From: an uncultured Mycoplasmatota bacterium
Lineage (GTDB): Bacteria; Bacillota_I; Bacilli_A; RF39; UBA660
Assembly: GCA_900545005.1 (NCBI GenBank)
Contig: UQXO01000008.1
Coordinates: 1 to 64,000, forward strand
Reading direction: 5' to 3'
DNA length: 64,000 bases
Shown: positions 14,750-24,506 of the stretch, in pieces
How the letters are laid out: the number at the start of each line of letters is the position of its first letter
Numbering within the stretch: the first letter of the stretch is position 1
The notes under the pieces: model-generated
Databases searched by the model: none
The model's input: the letters and a program-made list of their open reading frames with translations, nothing else
What the model was told of the DNA's origin: nothing
Translations under genes and position numbers: made by a program

Positions 14750-17581
14750 TTAATCTTCCCCGAAGAAGTCATCAAAGAATTCATCATCAGATATATTATC
14801 ATCTATTTTAATATCATCAGGTTTAACATTGATTATAGGTTTATCTTCACTTTTAATTACTTCATTAGTTACTGGTTTTACTTCTTTTTTAATTGGTTCT
14901 TCTTTAATTATTTCTTCTTTTACTGGTTCTTCCTTAACAGGACTACTTATAGTACTTTTTAAATAATTATCCTTTTCCTTATTAATTAAATCTTCATTAA
15001 TAAAGACATTATTATTTTCCTTAATATTCGCATTTTGAGGATTATATAATAAGTCTCTTAGACTAGCATTAGGGTTATATTGGGGAACTTCTTCTAGAAT
15101 TTCACTATTATTTATGATTGGTTCTTCTTTAATAGGCTCTACTGAAGGTTCCTTTGGTATTTCTACTTTTGGAAGTGGTTTTACCTCTTCTGTTTTAGCT
15201 TCTTTTACTTTTTGAGTTTCTTCTTCTTTATTATTAGAGCCCAAAAGATTTGCTAATAGTGTATCTATATCTGATTTGTTAAAGTCATTAAAATCAGTTT
15301 TGGTGTTGTTAATTGGAGATAGTTCTTCATTTTTATCTAGGTTATGTCCAAAATTGATTGGTTCAGGTTTGACTGTAGGAGCTTCAATTGGTTTAGGCTC
15401 TACTACTTGTTTTGGTTCTTTAGTAATGACTTCTTCTTCTTTAATTTCTGGTTTTATTTCTTGCTGTGGTTCTTGGATATCATTAAATAAAGAGTTATTA
15501 GTTAAATTATCTAAACCAATACTTGACAATTCTTGAAGAGTGTTCTTAAGTGCTGGTTCTTTAACTTCTGTTTCTGGAAGTTTAGGTGTCTCTTCTTTCT
15601 TGGCATTGGCTTCTTTTTCTTTGGCTTCTTCAGCATCTAATTCTGCTATCTTACGATCAATATCTTTTAACATAGCATCTAAATCAAGTCCTCCGCTTGG
15701 TGTACTAGGACTACTAGTAGATGTTGTTTCAAAAGGATTAGATGGTCCAAAAGGATTAGTAGAAGTGCCAAAGGGATTAGCACCTCCAAATGGGGAACTA
15801 CCAAATGGATTATCAAATAGATTAGGACCAAATGGGTTATTATTTGCTTGGGGATTATTTAAAGATTGTTCCTTTTTCTTTTCTTTAACAAAAGCTTTTA
15901 TATCGAATAGGGCAACTGGCTTAGCCGCTCTTTCTGGGAATGGTTCATCAATCTGCTCATAACCCCAGTTTGTTTTATAATCAAATTGTAACTTAGTTTT
16001 GAAGGGACCTTTACGCATTCTAATAAGCAAAGCTTCACCCATTTTAAATTTTTGTAGGTCGGATACGGTTACTAATGGCGTTGAGGCAGTCTTATCTTTT
16101 TCTTTAGATTTAACTTCGCCACACATTTTACTTATCTCTTCTAAAGCAGCAAGTTCACTTGATATTAAGTAAATAGTATTACCACAGTTACCACGAATTA
16201 CTTCAGCTACTTCTTTGCCGTAAACATCATTTAACTGAGCAAAGTTTTGAATAATAAAGGTAAAACGCATATCACGGCTACGAGCAGCGGTTACCATTGA
16301 ATCGACATCTTTTAATGGAGGCATATTAGCAAACTCATCTAGAATGAAGTTAGTTCTAATAGGTAATTTACCACCATTCTTTTGGGCAACATCAATTAAG
16401 GTTTCATAAGCCTGCTTAATAAAGATGGTAGCTAAAGCATGATAAGTTGTTTTTTCATCATGAATAACGATAAAAACAGCTGTCTTTTGTTTACCGATAT
16501 CTAGGATACTAAAGTCACTATGACCTAACATCTCGGATAGGTTTTGACGGGATGCAAATAGACGGATTTTCTGTCTAAATGTTGACATGATACCACCTTT
16601 AGTATCACTAGGAGCATTAATTGTATTTGAGGCAAAGGTATAAGCAGATGAAGCTTCACCTTTCATTGTAAAGTATTCTTTAGTATAAGTAGAAGGTCCT
16701 AAACGATCTTCGCCAGATGTTGACATAACACTAATAGAATTAATGTTAATTTCCTCTTCTTTAGCATCTTCAAAAAGTCCTAGTGCTAATCCTGAGAAAA
16801 AGTCAGCAGCACTTTTTTCCCAGAAAGGTTCACCCTTATTATTAGGATCATAAAGAATATTTAAGGCAACATCATCTAAAAGTTCAGTAGCTTTATCCAT
16901 ATTTCCCATTTTCATATATTGATATGGTAATGTTAACGGGTTCCAAGCATTTCCTTTTAATGGATCACGAAAGTTTAAAACGATAACGTTATAACCTAAG
17001 TCTTTTAAACGATGAGCAGCAGAAGTATATAATTCGCCTTTAGGATCGGTAATAATCATTGACTCACCTTTTTTGGCAAGTAAGTTAACCAATGGTTTAA
17101 CAATACATTGTGATTTACCGGAACCAGAAGCACCGATTACAACGGTATGATATTCACCATTATCAACCCATACTTGATGTTTCTTAGTATCATAAATTAA
17201 AGGAATACCAGCAGCTTTAACAGTTGGTGCTGTATAATCAACAGCCTCTATACCTCTATCGGTTTTAATATCCTTATCTTTAGCCCAAGATGAGTATCCC
17301 GTTTCTACTTTGTCTTCAACAACTAACCCTATTCCCTTTTTACCTTTTCTTTCAAAAACATAAGAAGAGACAGATGCAAAAATAACTATTACACATACAA
17401 TGTATAGTAATAGTGTAAGTGCTAAATACTGTGTGAATGCTGGTATTGGATTTAATCCAGCTAAAGTACCTGTAGCTCCAAAGGTTACAAAGTTAACTAC
17501 TCCAACAGCACACAAATATAGTAAAAGCACTAGAAAAACTGCTAATATTATTAAGTCTTTTTTAGATATTCTGAATTTCAC
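14750..17581 (-). CDS. virD4: VirD4/TraG-type coupling ATPase
   Basis: 943 residues. Two N-terminal membrane helices (about 10-31 and 46-72) precede the motor domain: Walker A VIGASGSGKSQCIVKP near 148, DPKGELY, GEPFWEKSA, and Walker B FILDEFANMPP near 410 followed by SRDMRFTFIIQN. This is the FtsK-like hexameric pump that feeds substrates into type IV secretion channels. From about 570 the protein is a long acidic, Pro/Glu-rich tail with repeated NPFG motifs, then EExxKPEP-type runs. The tail is unusual and may bind substrate or membrane partners. It is the last gene of the secretion cluster, followed by a terminator. No relaxase gene accompanies it here. Confidence 0.93.
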   Translation of the reverse strand: MKFRISKKDLIILAVFLVLLLYLCAVGVVNFVTFGATGTLAGLNPIPAFTQYLALTLLLYIVCVIVIFASVSSYVFERKGKKGIGLVVEDKVETGYSSWAKDKDIKTDRGIEAVDYTAPTVKAAGIPLIYDTKKHQVWVDNGEYHTVVIGASGSGKSQCIVKPLVNLLAKKGESMIITDPKGELYTSAAHRLKDLGYNVIVLNFRDPLKGNAWNPLTLPYQYMKMGNMDKATELLDDVALNILYDPNNKGEPFWEKSAADFFSGLALGLFEDAKEEEININSISVMSTSGEDRLGPSTYTKEYFTMKGEASSAYTFASNTINAPSDTKGGIMSTFRQKIRLFASRQNLSEMLGHSDFSILDIGKQKTAVFIVIHDEKTTYHALATIFIKQAYETLIDVAQKNGGKLPIRTNFILDEFANMPPLKDVDSMVTAARSRDMRFTFIIQNFAQLNDVYGKEVAEVIRGNCGNTIYLISSELAALEEISKMCGEVKSKEKDKTASTPLVTVSDLQKFKMGEALLIRMRKGPFKTKLQFDYKTNWGYEQIDEPFPERAAKPVALFDIKAFVKEKKKEQSLNNPQANNNPFGPNLFDNPFGSSPFGGANPFGTSTNPFGPSNPFETTSTSSPSTPSGGLDLDAMLKDIDRKIAELDAEEAKEKEANAKKEETPKLPETEVKEPALKNTLQELSSIGLDNLTNNSLFNDIQEPQQEIKPEIKEEEVITKEPKQVVEPKPIEAPTVKPEPINFGHNLDKNEELSPINNTKTDFNDFNKSDIDTLLANLLGSNNKEEETQKVKEAKTEEVKPLPKVEIPKEPSVEPIKEEPIINNSEILEEVPQYNPNASLRDLLYNPQNANIKENNNVFINEDLINKEKDNYLKSTISSPVKEEPVKEEIIKEEPIKKEVKPVTNEVIKSEDKPIINVKPDDIKIDDNISDDEFFDDFFGED

Positions 17582-17632
17582 TTTTAAACACCCAATTTCT
17601 ATTCATATTATACTATAATAGTTAAAAGATAA

Positions 17633-18397
17633 CTAGAATAATTTTTTCTTTTTATTAAAGAAGTTTACGACAGCAATTATTATGACTAAATAAAGACCAA
17701 TGATAAAGATAATATGAAAAGCTGTATTATCCTTTTTATTACTCGTATTATTATTTTTCTTATCATCTTCTGGATTTTTTTCTGCTTGCGGTCTTTCGAT
17801 ATATAAAGATATTTTTTTATTTAGATAATTATTTTTATCTAAATTCCACGTATATGTATTATTTTCTACAGAGTCAGCATTATTAGATGTTACTGTTAAT
17901 TCTGTATAAATAGATAAAGTTACATCATCTATCTCATCTAATAATCCATTTGGAATATTATCTATATGAAGTATTATACTATTGTCATTAATGATAATGC
18001 TATCTTTTATAACATTGTTTATAAATAAATTATTTTTTAGTTGCAATTCTTTAGATTCATTTTTTATTGCATATCTATACTCTGAACTATACATATCATT
18101 TTGTCTTACTTTATTATCTCTTCTATAGTTATCTTTATTGATGTAATAATTATCGACATAGTTATTTATTCTGTCATTAATATAATTTGATATATATGAT
18201 CTGCTTTCATAAAAATCATCTAGATTTCCGTATGTATATTTATAGGCATTTTGGTACGTTTTAGTGGATGTTTCAACAATATTTATATTTTCAGTTATAC
18301 TTTTATTAGTTATTTCTGCATAGTACGTTGCACTACATCCTGTACTTAAAAATATTAATCCAATTAAGACTATTATTATTTTAAAATTTCTTTGCAT
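17633..18397 (-). CDS. Lipoprotein with C-terminal membrane helix (pair member A)
   Basis: 254 residues. Signal II peptide with lipobox LSTGC, then SATYYAEITNKSI. Middle region Tyr/Asn-rich; a conserved stretch VTSNNADSVENNTYTWNLDK near residue 180; a linker rich in Asn and Lys; and a membrane helix at about 225-246. It abuts and resembles the next gene (18398-19129), which shares the motif NNADSVxxNxYxW and the same layout. Being anchored at both ends, the middle would be held close to the membrane outside. I do not recognise the family; position between virD4 and the wall hydrolase suggests a structural role in the secretion channel. Confidence 0.7.
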   Translation of the reverse strand: MQRNFKIIIVLIGLIFLSTGCSATYYAEITNKSITENINIVETSTKTYQNAYKYTYGNLDDFYESRSYISNYINDRINNYVDNYYINKDNYRRDNKVRQNDMYSSEYRYAIKNESKELQLKNNLFINNVIKDSIIINDNSIILHIDNIPNGLLDEIDDVTLSIYTELTVTSNNADSVENNTYTWNLDKNNYLNKKISLYIERPQAEKNPEDDKKNNNTSNKKDNTAFHIIFIIGLYLVIIIAVVNFFNKKKKLF

Positions 18398-19129
18398 TTA
18401 GACCTCTTTTGTTCTTTTTTTACTTATAATAACTATAACAGCTACTATGTATATAAACACTACTAATAGCACTATTGGTATAATCAGTTTTTTCTTTTTA
18501 TTTTGAATCTTAGTATTTTCTTTTAATTCTTGCTGAGTTTGTGTTAAATCCACTTCAAAATTAATGCGTTTTTCATTGTTATTATTTTTATTAAAATACC
18601 ACATATATCGATTGCCAACAACAGAATCAGCATTATTGTTAGTTACTACATAATCAGTGATTATATTAACTGTTAAATTTGTAAACAGACTATCATACTT
18701 TAATCTATTATTAGGACTTCCTGTTGATAGTTTTAATACATTATTTTTGTAAGAAATATCCTTGTAGTCATAATAGTAATTAATTGAATTAGCAGACTTA
18801 TATTTATTAATTGGATAAGTATATTCATAGAATAAATTATAATTTGAATTATTTATATTATATGTTTGTTTGTAATAATCAGCATTTTCATGAGTTGTAT
18901 ATAAGTCATCCTCATCTATTACACCATCTACATTATATACAGGATATTTTTTTTTATAATTGTCCATTATATCAGTTACTGTTCTATTTGAAACAACTCT
19001 ATCTAAAACTTCTATCTTTTCATCTATAGTGTCTTTATTAATTGTTATTGTATAAGTGGCCTCACATCCACTTAATAGAACAGTACACAATAACAAACAA
19101 ACTAATTTGATTTTCGAGGATCGTAACAT
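18398..19129 (-). CDS. Lipoprotein with C-terminal membrane helix (pair member B)
   Basis: 243 residues. Lipobox LLSGC, followed by EATYTITINKDTIDEKIEVL, similar to the start of its neighbour. The shared motif VTNNNADSVVGNRYMWYFNK lies near residue 170 and a membrane helix near 213-235. It overlaps the upstream wall-hydrolase gene by 28 bases and its stop touches the start of pair member A, so the three are translated together. Probably an ancient duplicate of pair member A. Function unknown; likely part of the outer side of the secretion machine. Confidence 0.7.
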   Translation of the reverse strand: MLRSSKIKLVCLLLCTVLLSGCEATYTITINKDTIDEKIEVLDRVVSNRTVTDIMDNYKKKYPVYNVDGVIDEDDLYTTHENADYYKQTYNINNSNYNLFYEYTYPINKYKSANSINYYYDYKDISYKNNVLKLSTGSPNNRLKYDSLFTNLTVNIITDYVVTNNNADSVVGNRYMWYFNKNNNNEKRINFEVDLTQTQQELKENTKIQNKKKKLIIPIVLLVVFIYIVAVIVIISKKRTKEV

Positions 19130-21777
19130 AATCCATATCCTTTCTCATCCATTGGTAAATAATCACGTGGATTTTTTACAGAACCATCGGATGTACCTAA
19201 TACTTGATAGTGTAGGTGATATCCGCCACTAGCGCCATAAGTATTTCCCGTATTACCTACTTCTCCTAATTTTTCACCTAATTCGACTTGTTGACCGATA
19301 GCAAGATTTTCTCTACTACTGAAATGAAAATAATAACTCGTTGTCCCATCACCGTTATCGATTGCTACTCCAAAGCCTGGCTTTTGATTATCGGTGCAAT
19401 TTGGATAACACTGGAAAGTTGTATTGTATAATTTTGAGACAGTTCCAGAGTGTGCCGCATAGACTGGTGTTCCTTTTGGGGCGGCAAAATCAATGCCTTT
19501 GTGATTTCTATATGTATGTGCATCATCGCATCGATCATGAATTTCTCCAGAAATATATGTAAATGTACTTAATGGCATAGCATAACCATTTTTATTTGTT
19601 TGAGCAATAATGCTAACATCACCACCATAATAATAATTTATTATTTCTTTATAAGTCTTATTTTGAACGCTTGCCAAGTAATAAGCACCATATTGACTCA
19701 TTCCACGGCCATGACTATATCTATTGTACCATTCTATAGAATTAAATAGTCTTCCAGGAGCATCTAACCATGCCTTAGGAACAAGTTGATTTTTTTGTGC
19801 GATTATATAGTTACTGCCACTCGTTCCAACAACTCTTAAGGCATCCCATTCAGCTTCCTTTGATATCCCGCCATTTACCATTATATATTCGCCACTTGTT
19901 TCTTTTACAGCAGCATCGATTTCTGGAATGGTATTCTTTGTAAACGACATCGTTGATGTGCTCGTTGTTATGTAACATGTACCATTTTCCACTCTTGCTC
20001 TATTAACTAAGTATGTTCTAGCAGCTACAGCCTGAGCCTTCATCATTTCTGGGGTTTTATACCAAGCTCTTGCTTCAGCGTAAACAGTACCAGCGATAAA
20101 ATCGTCAATTGTATAAGTACCACTATATATTTCGCCATGCGAATATTGGTCATTAACTACTACTGTAGAACAAATATTATCAGAATAATATGTTTTTTCT
20201 TTAGATGTTCTATTTATGTCAAAATGACATATTGGATATATTCCGATTGTATTAACTTTAGTATCCGAAGATGTATTTGCTATATCAGCACTATCATTAT
20301 CAGATGAATCATCATCCGAAGCATCATCATCTGTGCTGGTATAATTTGGACTATTTCTTATGTAAGCTCTTACAATTCCTTTGTAGTCTTTTTTTGCATC
20401 TACTGCATCATGCAAAACTTTTATATAATTTGAATAAAACAAATCAATATCTTCATTATATATGTCAACGACTTCAGAAATTACAGCGTTAGCTGCTTGC
20501 TTGGCTTGATCATAATATTTCTTTTCTTGAGATGTTTCTTGTGTACTATTCTCTTGACCATTATCAGTTGTAGAATTAGTATTTTCAGCACCTACACCAG
20601 AAATGGCATCTCCTTCTTCATCACCGGTATCATCGGTTTTGTCAGATGAATTTTCAGTATTAGAATTAGTATCTTCGGGCGGCTCATAGATTGAACTAAA
20701 AACCATACTTGAATCAATAGTACATGTTTCAGTTTCACCATCATAAGTTGCATATATTGATAAATCAGAGTGTATTATTACTGCTAAAGCTTTCAATAGG
20801 TTATCATCTACTGAGGAACCAAGGACAGAAAACTTAGCAATGTTTGAATAATCATAATGATTTACCATTGCGCCAGCTATATATTCATCTAAGGCATATT
20901 TTTTCTCGTTATCGCCATCTTTTAAAATTACACTTGTACAAGGTGAAGCAACAAAGCAAACAGTACCATTGTCATCCTCACCATAAAATGATAATGAAGA
21001 AATTATTGGTACAATAATAGCACATATAACTATAACGACTAACGCAATTAATAACCCAGAAATAGCAAATGGTGTCATACCTATGAAACCAGCAATAATC
21101 CCCAATAATTGTTTTATATTGCCACCAATAGAATTTAAAACCTCTTGTCCAGTTGTTTCTTCTGATTCATTTTCTGATATTTCTTCTCTTTTTTTATTTC
21201 GATTTAAAAGTCTGTTAGCTAATTGACTTTTTAGACCATCAAATGGCTTTTTTTGCTTATTTTCCTCTGATGTGTTATTTGATGAGTTTTCATCATTTTT
21301 AGCATGTTTTGAATATTTCTTTTGACTTGGTAACCGTTTAGTCGGATTTTTTAAACCAGTATTTTTATCAAAGTTCGGATTTTTAGGATTTTTTGTTGAC
21401 TTGTCTAATGGTTCCTTTTTTTCAGAACTTTTTTCTAATGATTGTTTATTTGAACTTTGTTTCGGCTTTTCCTTAATATTATGATTTGGTAATTTTTGAC
21501 TATTAAAACCAATATTTGGTGCAGTTTTGTAATCGTTTGTTTTTTCATTAGGTTTCTCAGATTTTAAATTACTATTTGTTGCATTTGTAATTGAGTTTCC
21601 TATTTCGGATGTATGTTTTGAACCTGGTATTCCATTAATAGGTTCTCCAGTGGCAGTGACTGTTTTTTTAATCTCATTGTTGGTATTATTTTCATTTTGT
21701 CTTAAGTTTACTTTTGGTAAGCTGTCTTGGCTATGGTTTTCCTTAGGATTTATTTTTTTCTCGTTATCATTTTGCAT
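19102..21777 (-). CDS. Membrane-anchored SpoIID-M23 fusion wall hydrolase
   Basis: 891 residues. Residues 1-230 are Lys/Asn/Ser-rich and disordered, followed by a membrane helix near 232-262. The outer part holds an Asp/Ser/Thr-rich spacer, then a SpoIID domain (about 545-725) with VYAEARAWYKTPEMMKAQAV and SHGRGMSQYGAYYLA, then an M23 peptidase (730-891) with H759/D763 in NHKGIDFA and H856 in YHLHYQV. SpoIID enzymes are lytic transglycosylases acting on denuded glycan; M23 enzymes cut peptide cross-links. One protein can thus cut both parts of peptidoglycan, which fits the VirB1-type role of opening the wall for a secretion channel. It lies inside the VirB cluster. Confidence 0.9.
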   Translation of the reverse strand: MQNDNEKKINPKENHSQDSLPKVNLRQNENNTNNEIKKTVTATGEPINGIPGSKHTSEIGNSITNATNSNLKSEKPNEKTNDYKTAPNIGFNSQKLPNHNIKEKPKQSSNKQSLEKSSEKKEPLDKSTKNPKNPNFDKNTGLKNPTKRLPSQKKYSKHAKNDENSSNNTSEENKQKKPFDGLKSQLANRLLNRNKKREEISENESEETTGQEVLNSIGGNIKQLLGIIAGFIGMTPFAISGLLIALVVIVICAIIVPIISSLSFYGEDDNGTVCFVASPCTSVILKDGDNEKKYALDEYIAGAMVNHYDYSNIAKFSVLGSSVDDNLLKALAVIIHSDLSIYATYDGETETCTIDSSMVFSSIYEPPEDTNSNTENSSDKTDDTGDEEGDAISGVGAENTNSTTDNGQENSTQETSQEKKYYDQAKQAANAVISEVVDIYNEDIDLFYSNYIKVLHDAVDAKKDYKGIVRAYIRNSPNYTSTDDDASDDDSSDNDSADIANTSSDTKVNTIGIYPICHFDINRTSKEKTYYSDNICSTVVVNDQYSHGEIYSGTYTIDDFIAGTVYAEARAWYKTPEMMKAQAVAARTYLVNRARVENGTCYITTSTSTMSFTKNTIPEIDAAVKETSGEYIMVNGGISKEAEWDALRVVGTSGSNYIIAQKNQLVPKAWLDAPGRLFNSIEWYNRYSHGRGMSQYGAYYLASVQNKTYKEIINYYYGGDVSIIAQTNKNGYAMPLSTFTYISGEIHDRCDDAHTYRNHKGIDFAAPKGTPVYAAHSGTVSKLYNTTFQCYPNCTDNQKPGFGVAIDNGDGTTSYYFHFSSRENLAIGQQVELGEKLGEVGNTGNTYGASGGYHLHYQVLGTSDGSVKNPRDYLPMDEKGYGLCYDPRKSN

Positions 21778-21845
21778 TTACTTCACCGCCTTATTTCCAC
21801 TTTATTTTATCATAATTATAGAAAAAAAGCAGTAAAAACTGCTTA

Positions 21846-23633
21846 CTATAATCCACCGCCAGAGCCAAATGAATCTAGTTCTTCATTTGTGCAAATTACG
21901 TATATTTGCATTCGTCTTGCACCGCATATAAATAGTCCTTGCCCTTGGTTATAATATTTAATATTATTTTTTTCCGCTTCGTTTAAGTCAATAAGTAATG
22001 ATAAATCATCAACAGCTTGTTTCTTTAAACCCATTACCAAGTAGTATGACGCGTTATCGAATATAGCTTTACCATGCATAATTAAGTTAGGAGCAGCAAA
22101 ATCTGTTGGTTGTTGAGTAATTATAATAGTACCACTATTATATTTACGACTACGGCGTTGAATTTGTGCTAAGAACTCAGCTCCTAATTCATTTCTTGAT
22201 GATAATAATACATGGGCTTCGTCTACGGAAAGAACTGATGTTACCGACTTATCTAAACATAAGCCCCAAGCATATTTTAAGATATTGAAGAATACAGCAT
22301 TTCTAATATTATCATCAGTATTCATTAAATCTCTAATATTAAATACAATGAAATCACTATCAATATCTAATGTGGTATGTCCATTAAAATAATATCTTAA
22401 TTCATTTGTAAATGGTCTTATTTTTAATTCTAATCTTTCTAGTACATCTCTTTCTCTGGTTTTATCAGGCATTGATAATAATCTACCACGGATAGTAGCA
22501 TATAAATCATCAAATGTTGGATAATCATTACTAGTTAAAGTAGAAAAATCTGTATTAAAATCAATTTTAAATCTACGATAAGTATCTTGTAATACTTCAC
22601 TAAACATTGTAAGAACATCTTCTTCAATATCCGGTGAATAGTATTTCATGAATGCTTTTTGAGATTGGATAGCTCTAGTTAAAATAGTATATCCTAAACC
22701 TTGAGCGATATCTTCTTCATCTGCATCCATTACTACCTCTAACGGATTTATCATTCCAAATTGACCACCTTTACCTAAATCAATAAAGTTTCCTCCTAGG
22801 AAATGACACATATCTTCAAGTTCGCCTTCTGGGTCAATAGCTACTACTTTGTAGCCATTTCTGATATGGCTACGAAGTAGTAATTTAGCTGCTGTTGATT
22901 TACCAGAACCAGATGTACCTAAAATAATCATATTAGCATTATTTCTATTGTGTTCCTTTTTTACTTGATATAAGAATTGATTGAATAGTACCACACCACC
23001 AGAGTAATCAACGCCAAATAATGTTGAATTACCTACGTCTTTTACACTATCAAAAATAAATGGATACATAGCTGCAATAGTTGGACTTGGAATTGGAGTA
23101 CCTATTCTATCTTCTATATCTTGCTTTGGAAAGATTGGCAAAATTGATTTAAGAACTTTTTCTTGTTCAAACATAAGTTGAACGCCAACCATACCCATAG
23201 CATCTAAGAAGCTTCTGACATTCATTTTTTTATTTTCCAAGTCTTCCTTTGAATCTCCCATAACCATAATATGTAATTGAAAATCAAATACTCTGGATTG
23301 AGTTGCTGCAAGCATCTGAACAAATTGTTCTAAAGATTCATAATCTTGTCGAATTCTTTCTTGAATGGTTCTATCTTTTTCATTTTGATATCTCTGCTTT
23401 AAATCAGCTATTTCTTTATTAAGCATCTTTTGCATTGTTTCATTACCGAGTGGTATATGTTTAACAACAACCTTTACCCCACTAATATTTGTTAAGTCTG
23501 AAAGATAACCAGGGGCAATATACTTTGGGAAGCTAACTACAGTAAATATTGTACAATACTTACCACTAATCATGAAATCAGTTACATTAAATTTCATACC
23601 CTTAGGTGCTAATTCGCTTTTAATATTTAACAT
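21846..23633 (-). CDS. virB4: VirB4-type ATPase, motor part
   Basis: 595 residues. It begins with the C-terminal half of a VirB4/TraE N-domain (ELAPKGMKFNVTDFM, then a coiled-coil region LNKEIADLKQRYQNEKDR), then the motor: Walker A IILGTSGSGKSTAAKLLL near 237, EGELEDMCHFLGG, and Walker B SVLSVDEAHVLLSS near 470 followed by RRSRKYNSGTIIITQQ. VirB4 energises assembly of type IV secretion channels. The start codon shares one base with the stop of the upstream gene (TAATG), which carries the remaining N-domain. The two parts together make one normal VirB4. Confidence 0.9.
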   Translation of the reverse strand: MLNIKSELAPKGMKFNVTDFMISGKYCTIFTVVSFPKYIAPGYLSDLTNISGVKVVVKHIPLGNETMQKMLNKEIADLKQRYQNEKDRTIQERIRQDYESLEQFVQMLAATQSRVFDFQLHIMVMGDSKEDLENKKMNVRSFLDAMGMVGVQLMFEQEKVLKSILPIFPKQDIEDRIGTPIPSPTIAAMYPFIFDSVKDVGNSTLFGVDYSGGVVLFNQFLYQVKKEHNRNNANMIILGTSGSGKSTAAKLLLRSHIRNGYKVVAIDPEGELEDMCHFLGGNFIDLGKGGQFGMINPLEVVMDADEEDIAQGLGYTILTRAIQSQKAFMKYYSPDIEEDVLTMFSEVLQDTYRRFKIDFNTDFSTLTSNDYPTFDDLYATIRGRLLSMPDKTRERDVLERLELKIRPFTNELRYYFNGHTTLDIDSDFIVFNIRDLMNTDDNIRNAVFFNILKYAWGLCLDKSVTSVLSVDEAHVLLSSRNELGAEFLAQIQRRSRKYNSGTIIITQQPTDFAAPNLIMHGKAIFDNASYYLVMGLKKQAVDDLSLLIDLNEAEKNNIKYYNQGQGLFICGARRMQIYVICTNEELDSFGSGGGL

Positions 23634-24196
23634 TAAAACATCACCGTCCCAAAATTAGTTTGCTTGCCGCCATTTAAGAAATTATCTAAAATCATTCTTA
23701 AATCATTATTTGATACTTGCATTGAATTTAATCCACAGTTTGCTAAGCCACTCATTAATATTCTTAATTTTTTTTGAATTAAATCCATTCTTTTTTCTTT
23801 AAATAAGAAGAAATATTCTGTATCAACGACATTATATTCTGCTCCCATAAAAGCATTAGCCTTGTTAATATCTTGCATTATTAATTTTCTAGTTATATTA
23901 TTTTGAGTTTTATTATATAAAACTTGTAGTTGAGCTAGGTATAAATTTATATCAACAGGCCTATCTGCAATTACCATCCAAAACTCAAAATCAATTGTAT
24001 TATAGAAATTTCTTAATTGGACAATGACATTATTTCTAGAGCCTTCATCTAGTATAAAGATGTTTTTAGGTTCTATTTTGATACCGCAAACAAAATAACC
24101 ATTTTCCAATTGAATCATTCCATTTGTAATATTTTTCACTGGCAACCAATCTTCACAATATTTATTGGTTCCATTTGTCTTCTCGACCGTAGGCAT
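23633..24196 (-). CDS. VirB4 N-terminal domain as a separate protein
   Basis: Taken from the ATG at 24196 (187 residues); the longer frame to 24262 would overlap the PrgI-like gene by 100 bases. It reads EDWLPVKNITNGMIQLENGY, then EPKNIFILDEG and FEFWMVIADRPVDINLYLAQL, which fits the start of TraE/VirB4-type ATPases in Gram-positive conjugation systems. It has no Walker motif. It ends in a TAATG junction with the motor part, so the two are very likely co-translated and assemble together. Either a natural split or an old frameshift fixed by coupling. Confidence 0.7.
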   Translation of the reverse strand: MPTVEKTNGTNKYCEDWLPVKNITNGMIQLENGYFVCGIKIEPKNIFILDEGSRNNVIVQLRNFYNTIDFEFWMVIADRPVDINLYLAQLQVLYNKTQNNITRKLIMQDINKANAFMGAEYNVVDTEYFFLFKEKRMDLIQKKLRILMSGLANCGLNSMQVSNNDLRMILDNFLNGGKQTNFGTVMF

Positions 24197-24491
24197 CTTT
24201 AACACACCAACCTTTCCATTTATACATTCTTTGATTAAAGAAGAATGCAAATATATTACCAATAAGTGTCATAACATTATGGTAATAAATAACTGGCATA
24301 ACCAAAAACCCTGAAATTAGTAGAGGAGTACATTCTAAAAGTATAATCCACAAATTACTAGTATCAATGAATATTAATAAAGTAATTGTTACTGCGGCTC
24401 CTAAACAAAATACAATTAAATCTGGCAATGTAAAGAAGCCAAATATTAATTGTGACTTCTTTGAATTTGCCGGTATTAAAAAGTTATCCAA
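24162..24491 (-). CDS. PrgI/VirB3-like membrane protein
   Basis: 109 residues with IPANSKKSQLIFGFFTLPD at the start and two membrane helices (about 28-47 and 52-72), then a basic tail ending QRMYKWKGWCVKDAYGRE. The IP(A/x)N(S/x)KK..G.FT.xD start and double helix fit the PrgI family, the VirB3 counterpart of Gram-positive type IV systems that partners VirB4. It lies directly before the VirB4 pieces, as expected, and 15 bases after the VirB6-like gene. Confidence 0.8.
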   Translation of the reverse strand: MDNFLIPANSKKSQLIFGFFTLPDLIVFCLGAAVTITLLIFIDTSNLWIILLECTPLLISGFLVMPVIYYHNVMTLIGNIFAFFFNQRMYKWKGWCVKDAYGREDKWNQ

Positions 24492-24506
24492 TCCTATGTC
24501 CTCCTA

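Noticed and set aside
23633..24262. Long start of the VirB4 N-domain gene at 24262
   Set aside because: It would overlap the PrgI-like gene by 100 bases; the first 22 residues do not fit the family.
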